DNA from: Helicobacteraceae bacterium
GTDB lineage: Bacteria; Campylobacterota; Campylobacteria; Campylobacterales; Sulfurimonadaceae
Direction of reading: 5' to 3'
Assembly: GCA_015488075.1 (NCBI GenBank)
Contig: WFOM01000273.1
Location: 1 to 9,730 of the forward strand
Length of the DNA stretch: 9,730 nucleotides
The notes under the pieces were generated by a model. That model searched no databases. It had not been told where the DNA came from and saw only the letters and a program-made list of their open reading frames with translations. A program made the translations under genes and the position numbers. Shown piece after piece: positions 1 to 6,001 of the stretch (position 1 is its first letter; every line of letters begins with the position of its first letter).

Positions 1-147
1 AAAGGATATGTTTTAATAGCACCGGTTTTAAATGAAACTATGGATAAAAATTTTAAAGAAGAAGCAAGAATTTTAAAGATTCCAAAACAAATTAGAGCAT
101 ATTTGTATAAAAACAGAGATATTTTTGAGATTGTTAAGCGATTATAA
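1..147 (+). CDS. C-terminal end of an unidentified protein (5' end outside window)
   Basis: Frame 1 is open from the first base to a TAA at 145-147 and gives the last 48 residues of a protein (ending FEIVKRL). The piece is lysine-rich and mixes a hydrophobic strand-like stretch (GYVLIAPVL) with a charged helical tail. I do not recognise a family from this fragment. It runs in the same direction as ilvE with a 41-base gap, so it may share that transcript. The reality of the gene rests on the open frame, codon use matching its neighbours, and a normal spacing to the next gene. Confidence 0.7.
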   Translation, partial: KGYVLIAPVLNETMDKNFKEEARILKIPKQIRAYLYKNRDIFEIVKRL

Positions 148-188
148 GATAAAATTTCATAATCAATTTTTTTTGGAGACAAATTTAT

Positions 189-1109
189 ATGGATGCAGCT
201 AAATATATTTGGATGAACGGAGAATTTTTACCTTGGGAAGATGCGAAGGTGCATGTCCTTACTCACACCATACACTACGGTAACGGCGTTATAGAAGGGA
301 CAAAAGCATACAAAACACCAAAAGGGTATGCTATCTTCAGACTAAATGACCATACAAAAAGACTTCTTGAGTCTGCAAAAATGACTCTTATAAACATCCC
401 TTACACATTAGAAGAGCTAAACAAGGCTCAGATAGAACTACTAAGAAAAAACGAGTTTGAAGGAAAAGAGGTTTATATAAGACCTTTTGCTTTTTTGGGT
501 TACGGTGTTATGGGGCTTTATCATAAAAATGCACCTGTTGAGACTGTTCTTGCCGCATGGGAGTGGGGAGCATATCTTGGTGAAGAGGGGCTTGAGAAAG
601 GTATAAAGCTCAAAATCGCTTCCATGACAAGACCGGCAAATACATCAAATATGGGAAAAGCAAAAGCAACGGCAAACTACCTAAACTCTCAAATGGCAAA
701 ATATGAAGCTATAGAGTGCGGATATGACGAAGCACTTTTGCTAGATGATCAGGGATATGTTGCTGAAGCAAGCGGAGCTTGTTTTTTCATGATAAAAGAT
801 GGTGAGATCATAACTCCTCCAAACGACAATTCACTCGCCAGTATAACACAAAAAACAGCTATAGAGATAGCACAAAATCTGGGATACAAAGTAACAAGAA
901 GAAGAATCACAAGAGAAGAGATATATGTTGCCGATGAGGCATTTTTAACAGGAACCGCAGCAGAGATTACCCCTGTGGCAAATGTTGATGCAAGAGTTAT
1001 AGGAAACGGCAAAAGAGGCGAGATTACAAAAGAGATACAACAAAAGTATTTTGATATAGTTTATGGAAGAGACAAAGAGTATGAACATTACTTAACTTAT
1101 ATAGATTAA
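189..1109 (+). CDS. ilvE: Branched-chain amino acid aminotransferase (PLP fold type IV)
   Basis: This enzyme catalyses the last step of valine, leucine and isoleucine synthesis: transfer of the amino group from glutamate to the branched-chain 2-oxo acids, using pyridoxal phosphate in the cytoplasm. The 306 residues match the usual length of bacterial IlvE. The N-terminal block GNGVIEGTKAY (31-41) and RPFAFLGYG (98-106) are typical of the family. Lys159, in GKAKATANYLNSQ, aligns with the E. coli PLP lysine. VAEASGACFF (191-200) supplies the conserved Glu193, and TGTAAEITPV (254-263) is the phosphate and substrate loop. GGAG at 175-178 lies ten bases before the ATG and fixes the start. A 25-base gap leads to the prohibitin-like gene, so this is probably the head, or an early member, of the plus-strand operon that also contains hisIE. 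A D-amino-acid or aminodeoxychorismate enzyme of fold type IV is much less likely given these motifs. Confidence 0.95.
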   Translation: MDAAKYIWMNGEFLPWEDAKVHVLTHTIHYGNGVIEGTKAYKTPKGYAIFRLNDHTKRLLESAKMTLINIPYTLEELNKAQIELLRKNEFEGKEVYIRPFAFLGYGVMGLYHKNAPVETVLAAWEWGAYLGEEGLEKGIKLKIASMTRPANTSNMGKAKATANYLNSQMAKYEAIECGYDEALLLDDQGYVAEASGACFFMIKDGEIITPPNDNSLASITQKTAIEIAQNLGYKVTRRRITREEIYVADEAFLTGTAAEITPVANVDARVIGNGKRGEITKEIQQKYFDIVYGRDKEYEHYLTYID

Positions 1110-1134
1110 GTTTAAAAAACACAAGGATAAAATT

Positions 1135-2212
1135 ATGGCAGCGGATATGAATGATTATTTTAATAAAAAAAGAAGTGAGTCTTTCGGTCAAAACGGCGGT
1201 GGAAACGGCGGGGGTTCTAATATGCCGAATTTCAATATGAATTTTGGCGGTGCAAAAGCGGGTATAGTTTATTTTGTTATAGGTGTTGTGTTGCTTTTGT
1301 TGCTTGCAAAGCCGTTTGTTATAGTGGAAGAGGGTGAAAGAGGTATCTTAAGCACCAACGGTAAATATAGTGACCAGGCACTTTTGCCTGGGCTTCATTT
1401 TATCATACCGCTTATACAAAAGGTGTATATAGTTGATACAAGAGTCAGGATTATAAACTATGCAAGCAGATTTGAAGCCGGAAATGCGGTAGAAAAAGAG
1501 GGTATCATAACAAAGCCTTCTATTACGGTTTTGGACAAAACAGGTCTGCCTGTTGCCATAGAGCTTACTGTTCAATACAGACTAAATGCGGAACTTGCGG
1601 CACAGACCATATCTAACTGGGGTTTTAGCTGGGAAGAAAAGATCATAAACCCTGTTGTAAGAGATGTTGTAAGAAATGTTATAGGAAAATATGATGCGGA
1701 AAAACTTCCTCAGCTCAGAAACAAAATAGCAGCAGAGATAGAGCAAAATATACAAAAAAATATAAAAGAGCTAAAAAGCCAGCCTGTTATTTTGCAGTCT
1801 GTTCAGTTAAGAGACATTATACTGCCTCCTAAGGTTAAAGAACAGATAGAAAGAGTCCAGCTTGCAAAAACAGGAAGTCCAAAAAGCGGAACAGGAAGTC
1901 AAAAGAGCCCAACAAGAAGCACTCAGAAAAGCTGCAGAAGCAAAAGGTGTCGCTGACAAAGCAAGGATTGAAGCTCAAGGTAAAGCAGATGCCATGATGA
2001 TAGAGGCAAAAGCAAAAGCAAAAGCAAACGAGCTTATAGCAAAATCTTTGACTAAAAACCTGTTGCAGTTGGAGCAGATAAAAGTTCAGAACAAATTCAA
2101 CGAAGCACTTAAAATCAACAAAGATGCCAAGATTTTCCTAACTCCAGGCGGTGCAACACCAAATATCTGGGTAGATATGAAAGATCCAAAAAGGCAAAGC
2201 AGTATAAAATAA
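1135..2212 (+). pseudogene. Prohibitin/HflK-like SPFH (band 7) membrane protein, disrupted by a +1-base frameshift
   Basis: SPFH proteins form large ring or cage scaffolds on membranes and often control membrane proteases such as FtsH. Here an asparagine/glycine-rich N-terminus (18-40) precedes one membrane segment (about 42-60) and the band 7 domain (about 60-240: EEGERGILSTNGKY, LLPGLHFIIPLIQKV, VVRDVVRNVIGKYDAE, LRDIILPPKVKEQIERVQLAK). After Lys245 the frame opened at 1135 runs into a Ser/Thr/Lys-rich tail that is unlike the family and stops at 1956. Removing one A from the five-A run at 1866-1870 restores the expected Ala/Glu/Lys/Gln coiled coil (AKQEVQKAEQEV...) in the next frame to a TAA at 2210-2212, giving 358 residues, a normal prohibitin length. 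AAGGA at 1123-1127 is the ribosome binding site. The second half keeps intact coding character with no other lesion, so the break is either recent or a sequencing error. The restored stop overlaps the hisIE start by one base (TAATG). Confidence 0.85.
2006..2029 (+). repeat. Hexamer tandem repeat GCAAAA, about 3.8 copies
   Basis: GCAAAA occurs three times in a row from 2006 and a fourth unit differs only in its last base (GCAAAC). It encodes alternating Ala-Lys residues inside the predicted coiled coil of the prohibitin-like protein. A six-base unit keeps the reading frame when copies are gained or lost, so it would alter coiled-coil length and not switch the gene off. It is short enough to be a simple consequence of Ala/Lys-rich coding. 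Confidence 0.6.
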
Positions 2213-2895
2213 TGGAAAAGATACTCTCTAAAATAAACTGGCAGAAAGTAGATAACCTTTTGCCGGTTGTTGTTCAGGATGCCGGGACAAATCAGGTGCT
2301 TATGATGGCATATATGAACAAAGAGGCACTTGAACTTTCACTCAAAACAAGGGAAGCACACTATTTTTCAAGAACAAAACAAAGAATCTGGAAAAAAGGT
2401 GAAACAAGCGGACATACACAGGAAATCAAAGAGTTTTTGCTTGACTGTGACAACGATACTTTGCTTATAAAGGTAAAACAAAACGGAGTTGCCTGCCATA
2501 CGGGAAGAGAGAGCTGTTTCTTTACCAGACTTGAAACAGGCGAAGATATTTTGGATGTGAAAGTTGATACAACAAAAACCTACTCTGTTATAGATACACT
2601 CTATCATACCATACAGGAAAGAAAAACCGCCGACCCCGACAAGTCATGGACAGCCAAACTTTTCAGCAAAGGTGAAAACACCATTTTAAAAAAAGTTGTA
2701 GAGGAAGCGGGTGAGTTTTGTTTTGCACTAAAAGATGACGACAAAGGTGAGATGGTGTATGAAGCGGCAGATTTGACATATCATATGTTGGTGGCTCTTG
2801 CATACAAAGATATATCACCTGATCAGATAAAACAGGAACTTGCCGGGAGATTTGGCATAAGCGGTATAGAGGAAAAAAACAGTAGGAAACAATGA
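2212..2895 (+). CDS. hisIE: Bifunctional phosphoribosyl-AMP cyclohydrolase / phosphoribosyl-ATP pyrophosphatase
   Basis: The 227-residue fusion catalyses steps 2 and 3 of histidine synthesis: hydrolysis of PR-ATP to PR-AMP, then opening of the adenine ring. The HisI half (about 1-115) shows DAGTNQVLMMAYMN (23-36), the metal-binding DCDND (78-82) and CHTGRESCF (95-103). The HisE half (about 125-220) shows the MazG-like metal helices KVVEEAGE (161-168) and YEAADLTYH (183-191). The order HisI-HisE is the usual one for the fused protein. The ATG overlaps the stop of the upstream prohibitin-like frame (TAATG), and the only purine-rich stretch upstream (AAGG at 2191-2194) is too far away to be a good ribosome binding site, so translation probably depends on coupling. 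The stop overlaps the next gene by four bases (ATGA). No other his gene lies in the window, so the his pathway is scattered in this genome. Confidence 0.95.
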   Translation: MEKILSKINWQKVDNLLPVVVQDAGTNQVLMMAYMNKEALELSLKTREAHYFSRTKQRIWKKGETSGHTQEIKEFLLDCDNDTLLIKVKQNGVACHTGRESCFFTRLETGEDILDVKVDTTKTYSVIDTLYHTIQERKTADPDKSWTAKLFSKGENTILKKVVEEAGEFCFALKDDDKGEMVYEAADLTYHMLVALAYKDISPDQIKQELAGRFGISGIEEKNSRKQ

Positions 2896-3407
2896 AACAA
2901 AAGCTTTTAGATTTTTTCCATTCCCTTTCAACATATGACTATATTTTTTATATATCCGCCATAGTTGTTTTTGTTGTTTTGATACTGCTTATACTTCTTT
3001 TAAGAAAAAGAGTTATGCTTTCTCTTTTTTTACTGCTTGTAGCTATACTTGAGATTTCACTTGTTCCTACTTTCGGGCACAGCTATTTTCACAATGAGAT
3101 TTTGTATAAAAACGACATAAATATAACCAAAATAAAAAGACTGCATTATGTTGATGCCGTTTTGATAGAAGGCAGGCTTAAAAACAGTTCAAAACTATAT
3201 TTTAAATCATGCAAGATTAAAGCGGTTTTGACAAGAGACAGACACAACAAACTTTTAAATGCCATCTTAAAACTAAAGCCTATAAAATCTTCGTCGATAT
3301 ACCTGCAGGATATAGATATAAATTCATCAAAAAATTTCAGGCTTCTTATAGAGCCGTTTCGTTACAAAAAAGATTTTTTGGTTGATGTAAGCGGGATATG
3401 CAAATGA
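2892..3407 (+). CDS. Small membrane-anchored protein, DUF2393-like (first of a tandem pair)
   Basis: The 171-residue protein begins with two hydrophobic helices (about 15-38 and 42-60) followed by a mostly beta-strand soluble part of about 105 residues (VDAVLIEGRLKNSSKLYF..., FRLLIEPFRYKKDFLVDV). Its topology and its likeness to the following gene fit the DUF2393 family, which I know mainly from Campylobacterota, but this assignment is from memory of the pattern and not from a search. The soluble part resembles the Ig-like/FxLD type of extracytoplasmic domain, in which strands carry the motif 'G.LKN.S...'. The start overlaps the hisIE stop in an ATGA, so the two are translationally coupled. 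The function is unknown; the operon position gives no clear link to histidine synthesis. Confidence 0.8.
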   Translation: MKQKLLDFFHSLSTYDYIFYISAIVVFVVLILLILLLRKRVMLSLFLLLVAILEISLVPTFGHSYFHNEILYKNDINITKIKRLHYVDAVLIEGRLKNSSKLYFKSCKIKAVLTRDRHNKLLNAILKLKPIKSSSIYLQDIDINSSKNFRLLIEPFRYKKDFLVDVSGICK

Positions 3408-3937
3408 GTTTTAATGTTATTCATTATGTTGTTTTTTTGGTTTTGCTTCTTTTGGCGGTTGTAGGTGTTATAGCCGTTTTTAGACAGCCTAACAAAAAAC
3501 TAATCCCGGCCATGCTTTTTTCGATCGCTCTTGTTATAGGATTTTTGTCTGTTTTGAGTGTATTTGTGGTTGACAAATACACGAAAAAAGTTCGGGTTTA
3601 CAAAGTAAAAAACAAAAGATTTTTATCTCAAGAGAGGATAGTTTATACAGGTTTGGTTAAAAATGTCGGCAGTTATACGGTAGGTGAAGTAAAACTTAGT
3701 ATAAAACTTGTAAACGAAGGTCACCAAACAGGCAAGATACAAAAAACAAACTTTTTTACACCAAGAGGTCTTGGCGATCTTCTCTCAAACAAAAAAACAA
3801 AACCGCAGGTTATAACAAAAGAGTTTGTGATAGCAAAAAACATAAAACCGGGAGAAGTAAGAACATTTTCGGTATCTATGAAGTATCCGGGATATTTCAG
3901 AAATACATCAGACTTTATAAAGGTGTATGCTCACTGA
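3404..3937 (+). CDS. Small membrane-anchored protein, DUF2393-like (second of a tandem pair)
   Basis: I chose the ATG at 3404, not the in-frame ATG two codons earlier at 3398: it forms the same ATGA overlap seen at the previous junction and has GGGA at 3393-3396 at a good distance. This gives 177 residues. Like its neighbour, it has two hydrophobic helices (about 6-26 and 34-57) and then a beta-rich domain; the stretch IVYTGLVKNVGSYTVGEVKLSIKLVNEG corresponds to VLIEGRLKNSSKLYFKSCKIKAVLTR of the upstream protein, so the two are probably paralogues. This copy fits my memory of DUF2393 better. Both probably act at the inner membrane with the C-terminal domain outside the cytoplasm; whether they interact is inference. 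The 3' end overlaps the convergent ABC ATPase gene by 23 bases. Confidence 0.82.
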   Translation: MSFNVIHYVVFLVLLLLAVVGVIAVFRQPNKKLIPAMLFSIALVIGFLSVLSVFVVDKYTKKVRVYKVKNKRFLSQERIVYTGLVKNVGSYTVGEVKLSIKLVNEGHQTGKIQKTNFFTPRGLGDLLSNKKTKPQVITKEFVIAKNIKPGEVRTFSVSMKYPGYFRNTSDFIKVYAH

Positions 3938-4499
3938 TATTTATTATCTCATCTGCACACCATTTTGCCAAATCCATATCATGGGTTATAAGTAGCATTC
4001 CAAAATCTTTTAGATTTTCAACAAGCATTTTCATAACATCAAGCTGAACTATATTGTCAAGTGCACTTGTAGGCTCATCAAGCAGTAAAAGTTCCGGTTT
4101 CATAAGCATTGCTCTTAAAATGGAAGCTCTTTGAAGTTGACCGCCTGAGAGTTGGTGCGGCAGTTTGTATAAAAGCTCTTTTTTTAATGAGAGCTTTTGC
4201 AAATATGAGTCAACATCCGATATATCAGCCACATCTTTGATCTGGTTTAAAACAGTATAGCTTGGATGAAAAGATGTGTATGGATCCTGAAAAACCTCAG
4301 ATATTTTCTCTGTAACTTTTATGCTTCCTTTTTGTGGTTTGAGATTTTTCAAAATAAGTTCAAACATTGTGCTTTTTCCTGCACCGCTTGGACCTACCAC
4401 AGCTTTAATCTCGCCTTTTTTTAAAGAAAAACTCAAATCTTTAAAAAGAGGCTTTTTCTTGTCATATCCGAATGTAAGGTTTTTTACTTCAAGTATCAT
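3915..4499 (-). CDS. Short ABC transporter ATP-binding protein, peptide/nickel (DppF/NikE)-like
   Basis: A complete nucleotide-binding domain of 194 residues is present: Walker A GPSGAGKS (36-43), Q-loop in VFQDPYTSFHP (69-79), signature LSGGQLQRASILRA (117-130), Walker B LLLLDEP (137-143), D-loop SALD (145-148) and switch His173 in LITHD. The Q-loop context FQDPYTSFHPSYTV is characteristic of the DppF/OppF/NikE group that imports peptides or nickel, but the protein lacks the C-terminal extension that group usually carries and is about 60-120 residues shorter. No permease or substrate-binding gene lies in the window, so its partner is unknown. Its ATG overlaps the dUTPase stop (ATGA), making the pair an operon. 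The transported substrate, or even a transport role, cannot be decided from the sequence. Confidence 0.9.
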   Translation of the reverse strand: MILEVKNLTFGYDKKKPLFKDLSFSLKKGEIKAVVGPSGAGKSTMFELILKNLKPQKGSIKVTEKISEVFQDPYTSFHPSYTVLNQIKDVADISDVDSYLQKLSLKKELLYKLPHQLSGGQLQRASILRAMLMKPELLLLDEPTSALDNIVQLDVMKMLVENLKDFGMLLITHDMDLAKWCADEIINISEHTPL

Positions 4500-5176
4500 G
4501 ACAACTGTTTGTAGATTTCATCCAGTTTGTTATATACTTCATCAGGCTTTAGATTTGGATTGTCATTTAAAAGTTCCTGCATGACGACATTGTCTTCTTT
4601 GTTGTTCCATATTTTTATATATGTTCCCTCTTTGTAACCATTGTCCTGTCTAAAGCGGTTTAGTATGTTTTTCCCTACATAAAGATTATACAGACTGTTT
4701 AAATCAAGTCCGCTCATTAAAACAAGCTCAAAAAAATCTTTTAACAGTTTGTTGATGTCAAACTCTTTGTTCAAAACATCTAACATTACATCTTCAACTT
4801 TAGTCATAATTTCTTTGTCATTTGCCACATTGTCGTTTTTTACTATAATCTTTTTAAACTCATTTGTATCTGATACTTCATCAATTATATCTTCAATCTT
4901 TTTTTTGTTTTTGTAAGCTTCTTCTATGGCAAGGCTCATGATAAAATGCCAAATATCTACAACTTCTATCTTTATATTTTCATAATCAGCAGGCTTTGCT
5001 ATATCTTTCCAGTGTTTCCAAGGAAATGAGTCTATAATCTCAGCACACTCCATATATATACATCTTTTCCAGTTTATCTCTTTGTTGTTTTTTGTAATCC
5101 CGTTTACCCAGTTTTCACCGTTAGTAGAGTTGTTTAGTTGATTTTGAAGGTCAAACATTACAGCAAGTTTTTCCAT
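4496..5176 (-). CDS. dut: Dimeric dUTP diphosphatase (all-alpha, MazG-like superfamily)
   Basis: It hydrolyses dUTP (and typically dUDP) to dUMP, keeping uracil out of DNA and feeding thymidylate synthesis. The 226 residues match the Campylobacter-type dimeric enzyme, which is unrelated to the common trimeric Dut. The first metal-binding pair is ECAEIIDS (43-50; Glu43, Glu46) and the second is IEVVDIWHF (70-78; Glu71, Asp74). The C-terminal nucleotide motif runs FRQDNGYKEGTY (175-186) and IKIWNNKEDN (187-196). The start is supported by the purine-rich AAGAGGT about eight bases upstream on the minus strand (around 5184-5190). It is the first gene of a two-gene operon with the ABC ATPase and diverges from the small Cys4 gene across a 43-base gap with a palindromic promoter-like core. 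Confidence 0.95.
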   Translation of the reverse strand: MEKLAVMFDLQNQLNNSTNGENWVNGITKNNKEINWKRCIYMECAEIIDSFPWKHWKDIAKPADYENIKIEVVDIWHFIMSLAIEEAYKNKKKIEDIIDEVSDTNEFKKIIVKNDNVANDKEIMTKVEDVMLDVLNKEFDINKLLKDFFELVLMSGLDLNSLYNLYVGKNILNRFRQDNGYKEGTYIKIWNNKEDNVVMQELLNDNPNLKPDEVYNKLDEIYKQLS

Positions 5177-5199
5177 ATTTTACCTCTTGATTTTTTAAA

Positions 5200-5213
5200 A
5201 TTTTAGCTAAAAT
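5200..5213. promoter_or_regulatory. 14-bp palindrome with TAAAAT -10 boxes on both strands (candidate symmetric divergent promoter)
   Basis: ATTTTAGCTAAAAT is a perfect 14-bp palindrome in the 43-base gap between dut (minus) and the Cys4 gene (plus). It contains TAAAAT on the plus strand at 5208-5213 and on the minus strand at 5205-5200, each one base from the TATAAT consensus and at the right distance to serve the gene in front of it. Transcription toward dut would begin near 5193 and include its ribosome binding site. Transcription toward the Cys4 gene would begin almost on its ATG at 5220. No clear -35 box is visible, as is usual in Campylobacterota. The palindrome could instead bind a repressor; AT-rich chance symmetry cannot be excluded. 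Confidence 0.45.
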
Positions 5214-5219
5214 AAAAAA

Positions 5220-5393
5220 ATGAAAAATCGCATAGACTGCAGAAGATGTGTTTATTATTATGTAACATGGCAGGCATCCATGCCTCACGGATGCAAGGCT
5301 TACGGATTCAAATCAAGACTTATACCCTCTATGGTGGTAAAACAAAGCAGTGGTATGGAGTGTCAAAATTTTGTATTTAAAACTCCAAAATAA
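5220..5393 (+). CDS. Small four-cysteine protein (57 residues), conserved-looking, function unknown
   Basis: An ATG at 5220 opens a 57-codon frame ending in TAA at 5391-5393. The product has a CxxC pair (Cys7, Cys10), then GC (Cys25) and a late Cys48. Between them come VTWQASMPHGCKAYGFKS (15-32) and VVKQSSGMECQNF (39-51). Four spaced cysteines suggest a bound zinc or other metal. I recall very similar unnamed proteins of about 60 residues with the pattern C..C...YVTW....P.GC.A.GFKS...SSG..C in many proteobacteria, but I cannot cite an entry or a function. No Shine-Dalgarno sequence precedes the ATG; a TAAAAT box ends seven bases upstream, so the message may be leaderless. Its 3' end overlaps the convergent YhbP-like gene by 17 bases. 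Because of its length it is easily missed by gene callers. Confidence 0.8.
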   Translation: MKNRIDCRRCVYYYVTWQASMPHGCKAYGFKSRLIPSMVVKQSSGMECQNFVFKTPK

Positions 5394-5787
5394 TCTTTTT
5401 TCCAAATCCCAGTTTGTTGTTTGTGTATTTAAAACAGCTTACTTTTATACTCCAAAGAGCAGGCCTTAAAGCTTTTGAAAAAGGAAATGTTTCAAAATAG
5501 AGCTTTTTTTCATTTTCATCTGCTTCTTTGAGTATGCCTGCAAACTGTAACCCTTCTATCTTTCCTATATCTTTTGTCTCAAGATGTATGTTTCCTGCTA
5601 CTTTATTGTTTTGTAAACCATTTTTTATATGTTTGGTGTCTTTATCACCCGCTATTACAAATGTTTTGTCACTGTATGCATAAAAGGAAGAAGCACACCA
5701 TGGAGTGTTGTTGTATGATGTGGCAATGGTCAGGACATGATGTTTTTTTATAAAAGATTCTATAATTTCTAATTTATTTGTATTCAT
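5377..5787 (-). CDS. YhbP/UPF0306 family protein (pyridoxamine-phosphate-oxidase-like split barrel)
   Basis: The 136 residues follow E. coli YhbP (UPF0306) closely in order and spacing: HHVLTIAT (16-23), TPWCASSFYAY (28-38), KVAGNIHLE (62-70), IEGLQFAGILKEA (77-89), FPFSKA (101-106), ALWSIKV (110-116) and the C-terminal NKLGFGKK (124-131). The family has the FMN-binding split beta-barrel of pyridoxamine 5'-phosphate oxidases, but its substrate is unknown; flavin binding here is inference. Its start overlaps the preceding 75-residue gene by 14 bases and has no good ribosome binding site, so it is probably translated by coupling. It is the last gene of the minus-strand operon beginning at the slipin gene. 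Confidence 0.88.
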   Translation of the reverse strand: MNTNKLEIIESFIKKHHVLTIATSYNNTPWCASSFYAYSDKTFVIAGDKDTKHIKNGLQNNKVAGNIHLETKDIGKIEGLQFAGILKEADENEKKLYFETFPFSKALRPALWSIKVSCFKYTNNKLGFGKKIILEF

Positions 5788-6001
5788 TTATAAATTTTTC
5801 TAAGGCATATGCTGTTTTTATACCTCTTTTTTCAAGCATCATTTTTGAGATTTCATCAGACTGGAGTATGTTAAATATCTTTTGATACGATTTTTCATTG
5901 TAAAAACTTTTTATAAAATATACAAGTTTTATAAAATTATCCCCTTTTAGATGCGGCATTTCATTTTTAAATGTTTTAAACTCATCCCAGTTGATTTGCA
6001 T
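5774..6001 (-). CDS. Hypothetical 75-residue protein between the PatB-like and YhbP-like genes
   Basis: I do not recognise the family. The product is soluble, charged and probably all-helical, with no cysteine, signal peptide or membrane segment; it reads MQINWDEFKTFKNEMPHL at the start and ends FINEYK. Support for a real gene: it fills exactly the space between two real genes on the same strand, overlapping the PatB-like stop by 20 bases and the YhbP-like start by 14, and it has a purine-rich AGAGGA upstream of its ATG, inside the end of the PatB-like gene. No overlapping frame offers a better candidate. It may be an accessory to either neighbour, but nothing in the sequence says which. Confidence 0.72.
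   Translation of the reverse strand: MQINWDEFKTFKNEMPHLKGDNFIKLVYFIKSFYNEKSYQKIFNILQSDEISKMMLEKRGIKTAYALEKFINEYK

Noticed and set aside
140..174. GATTAT...ATAATC inverted repeat followed by eight T's, as a terminator of the upstream gene or attenuator of ilvE
   Set aside because: The stem is only six pairs with one G-C pair and a 13-base loop, too weak for a convincing hairpin; in such AT-rich sequence it is expected by chance.
1862..1873. Programmed +1 ribosomal frameshift in the prohibitin-like gene
   Set aside because: No stop or known shift-prone codon sits at the slip point (CTT GCA AAA ACA), and the zero frame continues for some 30 codons past it; an indel or sequence error is simpler. 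Kept only as a minor alternative.
4171..4198. Perfect 9-bp inverted repeat AAAAGCTCT / AGAGCTTTT with a 10-base loop
   Set aside because: It lies wholly inside the ABC ATPase coding sequence, encodes ordinary residues (KLSLKKELL), and a repeat of this length is not surprising in this base composition.
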